Shown in pieces: positions 32,657 to 43,740 of a DNA stretch of 64,000 nucleotides (the first letter of the stretch is position 1; every line of letters starts with the position of its first letter). A program made the position numbers and the translations under genes. Origin of the DNA: Thermothielavioides terrestris NRRL 8126 (Eukaryota; Ascomycota; Sordariomycetes; Sordariales; Chaetomiaceae); contig NC_016458.1 in assembly GCF_000226115.1 (NCBI RefSeq), forward strand, positions 2,542,001 through 2,606,000. Reading direction: 5' to 3'. A model generated the notes under the pieces. The model was not told the origin of the DNA. It did not search any database and was given only the letters and a program-made list of their open reading frames with translations.

Positions 32657-35600
32657 ATGAACCTTGAGCCAACCGCTCAGACAGGCAGCGTTAACCTTGA
32701 CATCATGCAGACCATCGGGACCGACACAAACGCTCAGGTCAGTCCCTCTCCAAACTCCCGACTCAGGCATCCCACCAGTCGGTCTGTTATTTTCCAACTC
32801 CACTACCATTCTTACTCATCCGTCGCAGTCTGCAATAGACATTATCGAAAATCATGTCTTCTTTCGACCCACACCGGGCCAGGGTTGGATGTCGAAGCCC
32901 GAGCTGCCCACCGTAGACGAGATTCTGGCCAGGCAGTCGGACATTGAGCAGCTGCCCGAGAACCCCGTCGATGCCCCATGGGCATCCAAGGGTGAGTATC
33001 TCGCTGCGCAGTATGGCATCCTCCGCTGTGAGGCAACCGAGGGATTGCGATACTCGGTAAGAAGCTTCGCCGATTACGGCCGCAAGGAGCCCATGATGGA
33101 CGACGACTTCACCAATATCTACACCAAGGTACGCTCCTTCTGTACTGGCTCTCTGGAAATACTGATTTCAGCTCTCTAACCTCGCTTGGGTGGCAGGTCC
33201 GGGTCACCCAGTATGTGATGTCTAGTATTGGGCCCCTGGCGAGGGTCTCGTTCTCAACGGAGCGCTCGCTGTACAAGATCCAGTGGCAGCAATCGAAGCG
33301 TCTTCAACCAGGAAAGATTGTCGCCCTCTCTCCTAAAGACGACAACTTCAAGACTGTCTGCAAAATTGCCACGGTTGCTCAACGCCCATATCGCGATGGG
33401 CTCGACCAGGACCCTCCAGTTGTGGATCTCTTGTGGGCAAGGCCTGAAGATGCCGTGTTCGATCCGAGCCTTGAGATGGTCATGATTGAGTCGCTACATG
33501 GGTACTTTGAATCGGCCCGTCATGCACTGGTGGGATTGCAGCTTGCCGCCCAGACTGAGTGAGCCAGTTCGGACAACGACCCCGGGGCGCTGCCCAACGC
33601 TAACGCCAAATGTTCCCAGCTCACCCCTGGACAAATACTTGACTGGTGCTTACACCAAAGACACCTATCCGAGATTCCTCAAGGAGGATCCCATCATGGA
33701 CCTCTCGTCCCTCGCCAGCCGTGCCACGGAGGCCGATTCGGAGGTGGTCACGGAGTTGAAGACACACGATATCGTCAACGGCAAGATTCCGGTCTTGAAA
33801 GATCTCACCTTCTTGGACGATTCCCAGCTACTCGCCCTCAGCCGTATTATATCTCAGGAGCTCGCCATTGTCCAAGGGCCCCCAGGCACCGGCAAGACCT
33901 TCACCTCCGTGGAAGCGATCAAGATCATGGTGGCTAATCGACGGAGGCACCGAGGCCCTCCCATCGTGGTTGCCGCCCAAACAAACCACGCGCTGGATCA
34001 GATCCTCGTCCATTGCATCAAAGCGGGCGCAAATGTCATCCGGATGGGGGGAAGGACGCAAAACGAGCTGATCAAGCCGCGCACTTTGTTCGAGCTGCGT
34101 CAACGCGCGCAGATCCCCGCGGACCGCAAATGCAACTCAATCGACCACCAGAGACGCGAGAACGTCAGGAAGATCCAGGAACTTGTCGACACCCTCTTTG
34201 GTGACAGCCTCCTTGACCCCGACGCCCTTCTGAGATTCGGCATCATCACGGAGGCTCAGCACCAATCTCTCTGCGACGAATCCATGGAAGCACACCCGGC
34301 GCTGGAGGCTCACGGCCCATTTGCGCTTTGGCTGGGTGACAGTCTCATCCCTGCCAAAATTCGCGAAGATCGTCATCCAACGCAGCTCGAGGTTACCGAG
34401 GCCGAAGCCCGCAAGAACCTGCCGGAGTTCGAATACGAGGACGACGAAGAAATCGAGAACATCGCCGACGACGAAGAAGACCTCGTTCGCTTTCGAGGCC
34501 CCGTCATCACGCTGAAATATGTCTGGTCAGGGAAAGATCCAGCCAACCTGTCGTCGTGGGGCCGTGCCGTCAAGCGCGCGCTCCGAAACGACGACCTCTT
34601 CGCCATCGAGAAGAACTTGCGCGGCGCCGTCTACCAATACTTCCAATCCAGACTTCTGGAGGCAATGACACCCGAATTTGCCGCACTCCTTGCTGAGAAC
34701 GTCGTTCTCTGTAAGAAGCGCAAGGCATTCAAGTTCTTGGGAAATACCCAGCTTGTCGAGCAGCAGAGGATTGACATCGTTGGCTGTACCACAACGGGTC
34801 TGACCAAATACCGAGGGTGCATCGCCGCAATGCAGCCCCAGTCTCTGCTCATCGAAGAGGCAGCGGAAACCCGCGAGGCGAACATCGTGTCCGCCTTGTA
34901 CCCTTCGGTCCAGCAGCTGATCCTGGTTGGTGACCACAAGCAGCTCGCACCCAAGTGCGACATCCAGCGGCTCGGTGATGCGCCCTACAACCTCAACGTC
35001 TCGCTCTTCCAGCGAATGGTCAACCTCAACATGTCGTTTGTCATGCTCAAACAGCAGCGCCGCATGAAACCGGAGCTGAGGGCGATCCTGAACCCCTTTT
35101 ATCCCGAGCTGGTCGACCATCCTTCCGTGGAGTCGGGCGAGAACCGCCCGGATGTGCCCGGGATGGGCGGCCGCAACTCTTGGATTTTCCATCACAACTG
35201 GCCCGAGGATGTCAACTCGGATTTCAGCAAGCTGAACGAGCAGGAGGCCGAGATGATCGTCCACTTCTTCGCCTACCTCGTGTCGAACGGGACGCCGGCC
35301 GAAAAGATCACGGTTCTTACCTTCTACAAGGGCCAGAGAAAGGTGTTGCTGCGCAAATTGAAACGGCATCCGTCCCTCATGGGCGCATTATTCAACGTCT
35401 GCACCGTCGACTCGTACCAAGGCGAAGAGAACGACGTGGTTCTCCTCTCCATGGTCCGCAGCCCGCAAAAGGGTCGTTTTTATGCCGTGGGCTTCTTGGA
35501 AGATGAGCGGCGAGCCGTCGTGGCCATCAGCCGTGCTCGTCGGGGATTCTATGTGTTTGGCAACGTCGACAATGTCCTTCAGGCTCATCAGCTCTCGCAC

Positions 35601-37044
35601 GATCTCTGGCATAAAATTTGCAGCGGGTTTGTTGCCCAGGGGCGAGCCGACTGGCTGCGCGGTCTGCCGCTCGTGTGCCAATCCCATGGTGAAGAGACTT
35701 GGATTCAGAAGGTCGACGACTGGGGCGACAACTGCGGTGGATGTAACCGTTTATGCAAGCAAACACGTCCTTGTGGCCACCCTTGCACACTGAAGTGCCA
35801 TGCGTAAGTGAGCCATCCCGCGGTGGAGGACCATGTGCTGACGACCATCTTCAAGTAGTATTGGCCACGAGTCACTCCAATGTGGCGAGGCATGCCGTGA
35901 AATTCTCGCTTGTGGCCATGGATGTCAAAAATTATGCGGACAGAAGTGCTTCTGCGACTGCAGGGCTTTTGAAAACATGGCCCGTCAGGCAGAGGCTGCG
36001 GCTCAACAGCACATGTCATTGGAGCAGAAGATCCTGCAGATGGGAGCCGAGCCTACGGAGATGCTAATGGCGTCCTTGAACCGTCGCAATGCCTCGCGTC
36101 AGCAGGAACAAGGAGCTCCGACGCCGCCCGTGCAGCGCGTGGCTGCCAAAGCGGGCCAACCATCTGGCCGAGGACAAACTATAGCTTCTAGCGATAGTTC
36201 CAGGAGAACTGCCAGTCGCGGCCAGCGAGGCGGACAATACACCTACGCCCGCGCGGCGCAAATGGCGGCACAATGGGGACATCTCGTCGATAACATCGGA
36301 CAGCACGACGAGCAACTCCGCCAGGAACGTCTAGCCAGTGCCGAGCATCAAGGAGGATCTTTGGAGATGATCATTCGCGATGTTTACCAGCCGACCGCTC
36401 TCGTGGAGGGTCTGCGGGTGGGCAACGGCGACACACTCATCAAGCAGATCCTCCTGACCAGTGCCGAGGCAACCCGGGCTGCGGCAATCAGCCGGCAGGA
36501 GAACGAGGGCGAGCTCATCCCAGGCCTGACCGACTTGGCTATCTCCAACCTGTCCCCTTCTCCCCCTGAAGAAGGCTCCCCCACCTCATCCAACATCACC
36601 AACAAAGACAGCTACCAGTCCAGCGCAACGGGCCCCAACACGCCTAGAGTCTCCAACACAAACTCCGCCCGGAAGAGCCCTCACACTTCAATAAACAGTG
36701 CAGCAATCCCGCCCAGTCACCCTGCGCTCGTCCAGCAGCAGCAACCGCCCCCTCCGCTTCTGGAAGGCGTCAATCCCCCGGCCGCCGCTCTTGAGTCCCT
36801 CCTTATCGACGACCCCACCGCTACCATGTTGGACTTGGACTATGTCAACAGCGAAAAAACTGGCCTTCAGGCAGGACACGAAACAAATCCGTACCTTCTC
36901 GCCCAGATTGGCGCTGCGCCTGCCCGCCCGCAGGCTCAGGAGCTCACAGCTGGGGTCCCAGAGCAGCAGCAAGCGAACGGCACCGGCACCAGCAGTGGAG
37001 CCGGGGGTGATGGTGACGATGACGAGTGGCTGATTGAGCTCTAA
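32657..37044 (+). CDS. NFX1-type zinc finger SF1 RNA helicase (ZNFX1/Hrr1/SAD-3-like)
   Basis: Exons 32657-32737, 32829-33128, 33197-33558, 33620-35803 and 35859-37044 give 1370 residues. Helicase motifs of the Upf1-like SF1 group are Walker A QGPPGTGKT (Lys340), VVAAQTNHALDQIL (Ia), SLLIEEAAE (II, near 655-663), LVGDHKQLAP (III), LTFYKGQ (IV), TVDSYQGEENDVVLLSMVRS (V) and VAISRARRGFYVFGN (VI). An acidic insert (DDEEIENIADDEEDL) sits between Ia and II. Residues 953-1008 form a Cys/His NFX1-type zinc region. The C-terminal 360 residues are Gln/Ser/Pro-rich and end DDDEWLIEL. S. pombe Hrr1 works with RNA-dependent RNA polymerase in heterochromatin silencing, and Neurospora SAD-3, its relative, acts in meiotic silencing. 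This gene is a candidate orthologue by architecture only. Confidence 0.9.
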
Positions 37045-37119
37045 TGGTTTGTTCGCGGTGCGAAACATACCTGCCCAGGCTGCGCTGGCTGATCACCACC
37101 TTGTGAGGAGCGTGTCTCC

Positions 37120-37580
37120 GCTGCTTCGTCGCGATGAGGACTGACAGATTGATATCTTCTCTTTTCCTTCCCTCTTTTGAGAGCGGGAACGGAGAGACTG
37201 ATTCTCGCTTCGGTTTCCCTTTCTCCCTGACGATGAGGACTGACAGATTGATCCGCTGTTTTTGCTTTGCTTGCTCATTTCTCGCGATGAGGACTGACAG
37301 ATTGATATCTGTTTCTCTTCCTCCCCTCTTTTGAGAGCCAGGACTGAGAGACTGATTCCTGATTCATCTTTCTTTGTTCTCCCTTCCCCTCTGACGATGA
37401 GGACTGACAGATTGATCTTGTTTCTTTTCCCGCCTTCTTCGAGCGATGAGGACAGAGAAACTGATTCACCCCTTTTTCTCCCTTCCCCCCTGACGATGCG
37501 GACTGACAGATTGATTCTGCTCCTTTTCCCCCCATCTTCTCTTCTCGCGATGAGGATTGACAGACTGATCTGCGCTCTAC
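37120..37580 (+). repeat. Degenerate ~50-bp minisatellite
   Basis: About nine units, each with a core close to GATGAGGACTGACAGATTG followed by a pyrimidine-rich spacer (TTCTCTTTTCC, CTTCCCTC). Cores begin near 37133, 37182 (variant), 37232, 37286, 37336 (variant), 37396, 37444, 37495 and 37549, so spacing is 48-60 bp. It starts about 90 bp after the helicase stop and probably lies in the 3' UTR. Confidence 0.85.
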
Positions 37581-38141
37581 TTCACGCTTGTGCTACTTCT
37601 TTTGAAGTGTTGCGCTTGTACGGCACCTTTGGCTTTTCCGATCGTTTGCTTACGGCGGTGTGCTGGGTTGCGCCCTGGACATCCTACACTACAGCAGGGG
37701 GACTGTGTGAGGGGAGCAAAAGGGAGCCCGGGTATGGATGGAACTGAGGCCTTGTAAGGGTGGTGCGCTGGCAAATGTTAGTATTGCGTTCGTGTTTGCT
37801 CCTCTTTTCCTGTGCAGGGTGAAGTGTGTGTGTGCTGTGTGAACCACAGGGACGGTGGACATGGTCACCGCAAAGGTTGGCTACTTCGTATAAACAAGAG
37901 TTTCTCCGTGGCTCCTCTAAACGCCATGTCCCCTTCGCCACTTCCAGCAGGGTATTTGAACGCCAACCTATTTACATCGCCAACCCGTGTTCAAGCCCCA
38001 GTAAAGCAGCCATCAGCCTGCAAACCCGCCGCAGCGCCGTCCTCCTCCTCGCAATGGAACCGCTGTCCAACACTCATCCGCATCCTTTCCAAGAGCCAGT
38101 CCCGGAACCCTTCTTTCATCCACCGACGCCGCGCCAACCTC
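37581..38141. other. Intergenic between convergent helicase and Spt8 genes
   Basis: Shared 3' flanks of two convergent genes. No gene is recognised. Confidence 0.5.
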
Positions 38142-40250
38142 CTACCTTCCGCCCTCCCGCGGAACGGTAATCTCATACCCAATCATCACCTCCGTCGACG
38201 TACCATCCCACCCCCTAGTCCCCGCGATGGAGATCATGATGCGCGAGGTGGGATCGATGTACAGGTCGGCGGTGACGCCGGCGCGCGGGGGGCCGGGGAT
38301 GATGATGAAGGGCACCTTGCTGTGCTTGAAGGCGGAGGTCTCGCGGAGGTCGTACAGGCGCAGGATGTCGTGCGAGGCGCAGACGAGGTGGCGGCCGTTA
38401 GGCATGGGCCGCACGCAGCTGATGGCGCCGGAGCCGGCGGGGAACTTGAGCGCGCGCTCGGGCTGCCAGCCGCTGGTCGCCTTGTGCAGCGAGAATTCCT
38501 CCACCGTGCCGTTGCGCCGCCCCGCGTACAGCCAGTTGCCGTCAGGCGACCAGCACGCGCCCATGCACCAGGGCGGCACGCCGCGCCGCGGGTGGATGCG
38601 CGCCACTGGGTTCGGCACTCGCCGGTCCCAGATGCGGATCGTGCCGTCGATGGAGGCTGAGAGGAACGTGCTGGCTGATGTCTGTGTCGGGTCGGCGTGC
38701 GGTGGGGGAGGCGCGGAGTTGAAGACCATGGAGGGCGAGGCGGGAGGCTGGGGAGCGGGTTCGGAGGGTTGTTGTGTCTGTTGTTCGGGAGCGGAGGGGA
38801 CGGGCTGTTGCTGGGTTGCTTCGCTGGCTGTTGGGGCCTGGCTCAGGTCCATCGGTTGGTCAGGGATGGTGCCGTTGGTCACCGTGTCGCTGTTTGAGAC
38901 GTCGCCGTGCGAGTCGGTCTGGGTAAGGGCGGCTCCGTCTTGGGGGGGCGGAGGCGCGTCTGCCGCGGCAGAGGTGCCGACGTCTAACGCTGGCGCGGTT
39001 GACATTTCGGCGTCGCCCATGGTGAAGTCGCCTGAGTGGTCATGGAGATCCATGTCCATGGCTCTGGAAAACTCGTCGTCCTCGTCTCCAAAAGCCCCGC
39101 CTCCACCACCACCCATTGTGTCGTTGTCACCGAAGAGCGACCCAGCGGGGCTGCCAAAGAGCGATTCATGCTCGGGCGACCCAGGGGCATCTCCGGTCGC
39201 CTCAGCACCGCTGCCGCTAGCGTGCCCTGGCCCTGCCGCCCCGTCAGTCGCGCCGTTGGTGAAGAAGCCGTTTACTCGCGGCTGGGTGTCGGCAGAGAGA
39301 GTGTCGCTTTTGAGCTCGACCTCGCCCGCCTCGGCCGGAATGGGTGCGCCGCTTGCCGGACGCAACTCAATGGCCGAAATCTGCCCTCCGATGCCCTCAA
39401 AACGGCGTTTGATGTGGCCGGTATCCAAATCCCAGTCCAACACGGTCTTGTCCCAGCTGCCGCTGAGTACGCTCCTCTCGTCGGGCGCCAGCCGCAGCAC
39501 GCTGACGGCGTTGGTGTGTCCGCCGTCGCGTAGGCAGTGTATCCTCTTGCCCTCGTCGTAGCGCACGCTCTGCAGGTTGATGCCTCCGCTCTCGAGCCCG
39601 CTCAGGAGCCACAGGGCGCCACTGTGCACGGCCAGGCTGTAGACGGGCGACAGGATCCTATCCTCGGGGCGCGCGTTCGGCGGGGCCGGCTCCTCGTTCT
39701 CCCAGTAGCTCATCAGGACGCCGGCCTTCACGACGCTGTCGACGAATGGGTGCCGCTGCGCCACGGTGAGCGGCTGCTTCCCGTTGATGGTGTCCATGCC
39801 GTTGTACTTGCGGATGTAGCCGTCGGAGCCGCCCGTCAACCAGTAGCGGAGGTCGGGAGTAATGGCCATGGCGTTGATGCTCGTCGCCTGGGGCGCGGCC
39901 ATGGTGGGTACGATGTCGTAGATGGAGGCGTCGATGTACTCCTGGCGGAGGACCGGGCGCCATCGAGATGCGGTCAGCGGTGTCGTGGGTGCGGCCGTGG
40001 TGTTTGTCCCGGTTGCTGCTTGACTGTCGCCGGCCGGTGCTTGCGAGTCGTCGAATGGCTCGGCTTCTGCGTCGGCCTCCTGTTCGCCTTCCTGTAGTTC
40101 GGGTTCGGGCTCGGGCTCGTCCTGTTCGTCCTGGTCCTCCTCTTCCTCCTCGTTGTCCTCCTCAACCTCGTTCTCGGCCTGGAGGTCCTCTGCCTCCTCC
40201 ATGAGCTCGTCCTGCTCGTTCTCCGAGCTTGCGTAGTCGTCGTCGTCCAT
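38142..40250 (-). CDS. spt8: SAGA complex subunit Spt8, WD40 protein
   Basis: A single exon on the minus strand of 702 residues from ATG 40250; the frame is open further but only from a TTG. The N-terminal 85 residues are highly acidic (EEDNEEEEEDQDEQDEPEPE), as in Spt8 of other fungi. Then come ASIYDIVPTMAAPQATSINAMA and the WD40 repeats, including YWLTGGSDGYIRKYNG, SGALWLLSGLESGGINL, VLSGSWDKTVLDWDLDTGH, FLSASIDGTIRIWDRR and WLYAGRRNGTVEEFSL. A disordered insert of about 250 residues rich in Gly, Asp, Pro and Gln divides the propeller. The end IMISIAGTRGWDG is family-typical. Spt8 contacts TBP in the SAGA histone acetyltransferase complex. Nuclear location is inferred from the family. Confidence 0.93.
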   Translation of the reverse strand: MDDDDYASSENEQDELMEEAEDLQAENEVEEDNEEEEEDQDEQDEPEPEPELQEGEQEADAEAEPFDDSQAPAGDSQAATGTNTTAAPTTPLTASRWRPVLRQEYIDASIYDIVPTMAAPQATSINAMAITPDLRYWLTGGSDGYIRKYNGMDTINGKQPLTVAQRHPFVDSVVKAGVLMSYWENEEPAPPNARPEDRILSPVYSLAVHSGALWLLSGLESGGINLQSVRYDEGKRIHCLRDGGHTNAVSVLRLAPDERSVLSGSWDKTVLDWDLDTGHIKRRFEGIGGQISAIELRPASGAPIPAEAGEVELKSDTLSADTQPRVNGFFTNGATDGAAGPGHASGSGAEATGDAPGSPEHESLFGSPAGSLFGDNDTMGGGGGGAFGDEDDEFSRAMDMDLHDHSGDFTMGDAEMSTAPALDVGTSAAADAPPPPQDGAALTQTDSHGDVSNSDTVTNGTIPDQPMDLSQAPTASEATQQQPVPSAPEQQTQQPSEPAPQPPASPSMVFNSAPPPPHADPTQTSASTFLSASIDGTIRIWDRRVPNPVARIHPRRGVPPWCMGACWSPDGNWLYAGRRNGTVEEFSLHKATSGWQPERALKFPAGSGAISCVRPMPNGRHLVCASHDILRLYDLRETSAFKHSKVPFIIIPGPPRAGVTADLYIDPTSRIMISIAGTRGWDGTSTEVMIGYEITVPREGGR

Positions 40251-41470
40251 GTTGAATGCGGGGAAGTCGGCCAAATTGAGCTCCCAACTGGTGCAGCAAG
40301 ATGTTGTTGGTTGTCACCACCAGTGTTTGAACGATCGCAACTAAATGTCTGGTCCCGAAGCTCCTGTTAATTGGGAAGTTGGCGGTTCACCCAGCGTTGA
40401 GTGTTGGATTGGGTCACGCAGCCAAGGAAGCGGGTCAAGCTTGCATCTTGCGATGTGAAGGCGTAAAGTACCTACCGAGTGCAGATGACAGGATCCCTGA
40501 CCCTGCTTGCATGCACAAAAAGATGGAACTACCCCGCAACCCCCACTTCTGCAGTGAGGTATGAGGGGCAGAGATCCGCTGTGACGGGATACTAGAGAGT
40601 CCCGCGCATTCACCAGGATGCCCTGAAGGTATCATGAGATGGTTCAGGCATGAACAAAATGACATAAAATGCTTCGGTTGCGCATTGCACGGAAGCATCA
40701 TTCACAGCAGAGTGCGAGGCACTGATCGTTATTTGCTTCTGTTTATTGCTGTTGATATCCTCCATGGCAGGCTCTGTGATTTAAGCATCGGTGCCTCGCC
40801 AACCAAATTTGCTGATTTCCCTCCCTCCCAGCTCTCCGTGGGAGTCAAGCCGCCGAGATAACCAGCTGAAGAGACCATGGAAACCAGCTGACGGCGGCCA
40901 ATATAACTGAAAGTGCAGAATCTGCAGGCCGGCCCACCGACCATCAACTGTGGACATAAGGCAGCCCGGCGCAAGGGGCAAGCAGATAACAACCCGAGAT
41001 AACGTATAACTGGTTTTCTGACCAAAGTCTTTCCTCTAAGACAGAGGCATTGCCGCGTTGATCATATGAAGGGCTGACCGACGCATAAATTCCTCCAGCT
41101 TCTGCTTGCCCTCTGGGCTGTCTCCCAACTTAGCCTGTGGGCCATGCTCTGGGCATGAGGAACAGGTGCAGCGTGACTGTCGCGGCTTGCCAACCTCTGG
41201 CAAGTCCGAACAGGCCGATTGAGAGCCGCGGGTGCGAGGTGACGGCGACGGTGGCAGAGGCTCACCGTGTTTCTCTGCAAGCTTCTCAGCTGAGCAAGCC
41301 ACAAGCGGGTCTGCCATGTCGCCCACAGAAGGCACAGCTGTGGTCTCGGAACTCGAACGATCGGCCAGAAAAGCGGCAGCACGGCACTCGTCCCTCGATG
41401 GCGTGGCGTTGCGAGGCGCCTTGGTGACGATATCGTCAGGCGGGATGGGAGGAGCGCGATCGTCCGCCTC
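40251..41470. other. 1.2-kb intergenic region
   Basis: Promoter of spt8 and 3' flank of the STRAP-like gene, both on the minus strand. No gene is recognised. Confidence 0.5.
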
Positions 41471-42603
41471 CTAGTCTGTGCCGTTACCTGACACGCCCCC
41501 TCTCCAGAGCCCGTAAAATCCTTCGCAATTTTTCCACATCTTGATCGTGCCATCCTCTGATCCTGTCGCGTAGAGATTTCCGTCGGGCGAAAACGCGATC
41601 GACCAAATGGGGCCGTGATGACCCTTGTGCACGTCAAGCTCCTTGCCGTCTTCCCAGTCGTAGACCCGTGCCCAGGTGCCCGGCTCCTCCCCAACGACAA
41701 ACTTCCTGCCCTTGAGGTCAAGACCGACGCTCGCGATCCCATGGGGAAGCTTAATCTGCTTCAGCTCGTCCTCGACCCTCGGCCCGCCCCAGAAATACGC
41801 CGTCTTCCCAGCAGCGACCGCCAAGACGGGAAGACCGCCACCAATGTCCGTCGGAGAGCTGTGCGTTGGTGCGAGGGACACCAGCTCGCAAGACTTGATC
41901 TCGCCCTCGAGCCTCACCTCACGGATGCAACGCCGACTGGGCAGGTCAAACCAGCGGAGTGTATCGCCGGAAGCAGTGATTATGACACTGGGATCCTGCG
42001 CCCAAACGATAAACTTGATGGCATCCTTGTGCACGCCCTCGCCGATCTCAAACGCTCGGGAAGCCTCGATCGTCACAGGGGTGGTGGTGGTGGGATCTGC
42101 AGATGTCGGCGAGCCGGCTGGTTTTTGGTCATGCAGGTCGAAGATCCGGAGCTTCTTCTCAAATCCTCCCGTCGCAAGCATTCCGGATTGCTCAAAGGGG
42201 TAGGCGATGGCACGGACGATGTGATCATGCTTCAGAACGTACAGCAACTCGCCTGTATGTGTGTCCCAGACCTTGGCAGTGAAGTCGGCCGAAGCGGTCG
42301 CGGCAGTTGCGGCATCGGGACTTAATCTCGCCTGCCACACAGCCCCCTTGTGGCCGAGGAACGTGCCGATCCAATCGCCCGTCTGGCCGTCGCGAAGCAT
42401 TGGGTTTCCATCTGTAATGCAGCCCAGATATGTCAGCGATGGGCGGTGGGTTGGAGGAGATGGAAACGCAAACCTTTGCATGCGGATATCATATAGTAGA
42501 CATCTTCTTTTTCGAGGGGGGAAAAGCTCAGGTGTGGAACAGGCCGAGAGTGGCCGTGGCAGGTCAACGGCACGTATTGACGCGGGGCAACTGTGTCACT
42601 CAT
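41471..42603 (-). CDS. STRAP/unrip-like WD40 repeat protein
   Basis: Exons 42603-42474 and 42411-41471 on the minus strand give 356 residues. The intron (42412-42473) joins YYMISACK to DGNPMLRDGQTGDWIGTFLGHKGAVW, the hallmark of serine-threonine kinase receptor-associated protein. The N-terminus is MSDTVAPRQYVPLTCHGHSRPV. Seven propeller blades follow, for example TASADFTAKVWDTHTGELL, LATGGFEKKLRIFDLHD, IITASGDTLRWFDL and YATGSEDGTIKMWKN. In animals STRAP joins the SMN and signalling complexes; in fungi it is a conserved scaffold of uncertain role. The normal length for the family is 300-350. Confidence 0.92.
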
Positions 42604-43740
42604 GCTGGGTATCGAGATAAAGGCCTCAAGGAGCGCGAGAATCTGAAGCGTAAGCTCTGAGGTGCAGCTGGATGGAGATTGCGCGGTTGGATCGCGTAAA
42701 GTCTTCCACAGTCGGAGGCAAAACACGCTGCTTGCGCTGCTCGATGATGGTAGTTGGCGTGTCGACGAAGATCGGGTTGGTGGTTCCAACGACCGGCCTG
42801 GACTCGACCTGTGTCCGGAAAAAGAAGGAAAGGAAAGAGAACCAAGACGGCGGAAAAGTAAAGCAAAGAACGGCAGGTCGTAACAGGTCGTGATGAGAGG
42901 AGTGAAAGAGAACGGCGGATGAGGCAGAATTTGAAGTGGAAATTGGGAAAGTGGAAAGGGTCGTTTGCGGTTGCGGCCATGGCAGCAACCACAGCAGCAT
43001 TGCGGCACACCATCACAGTCAGTGCGGGGTGCAAGCCAGGCGCACTTGCCGAATTGGGCCAAACAACCCCGCCAAGCACTGGCCAGGCCCCATGAGGTTT
43101 GCACCGTCCAGAAAGGGGGTCGTAACTTCAGATTGTTACTGCAGCTGCCCCTTCCTGTTATGGGTGCTCCCTGGGACGATTGGCCCCGACCACGGGAATA
43201 ACCCATGGATTGTTTCTTTAAATCTTGAATAATAAGACAAGCATAGAATGCAAGTAACTAGTGGAGAAAGCGGCGTAATCAAGTAAGTCAGCTTGCTAAA
43301 CCCAAGAACTGAAACCTTCCTGCCCGTTACACGCTCTCTGCTCGTTACCTTGGAGAAGGGAGACAAGGAAGACAGAGGACGGGAGTTAGCGTGACAACCT
43401 GGAATACACCGTACCAGCAAGGTACACTCCATACAGTGCCCCGCTCTCCCAAGGGCAGACCACTGCTGTCATCGCCAAACTGGAAGCTCCCTAGGCGCGA
43501 TTCCACACAGTTCCATCGCGAAGTTGACAAATTGGCATCCCATCACGGTCAGACCCGTTCGACCGTGAATGTTGGAAGTACTTAGGTGACTCTGGTGCCA
43601 ACCACCAACAGCTTTCAAGTGCAGCCACAAATCTTGAAAGCCCGGCGACCTCGGTTCCAGGGAGTTACATGCACCAGCATCGTTACCCCGCCTCACCACC
43701 GACCGCCACGGCTACGGATTGAGCACTCCTGCAATCTGCG
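42604..43740. other. 1.1-kb divergent promoter of STRAP-like and Doa1 genes
   Basis: No gene is recognised; it contains leaders of both flanking genes. Confidence 0.5.

Noticed and set aside
37120..37580. Array of box C/D snoRNAs, because GATGA and CTGA recur in each unit
   Set aside because: GATGA and CTGA are only a few bases apart in the core, no RTGATGA consensus or terminal stem is seen, and units are too short.
37093..37747. Repetitive open frames (MRTDRLI repeats plus strand, SICQSSS repeats minus strand)
   Set aside because: They arise from the ~50-bp minisatellite in several frames at once, so coding is unlikely.
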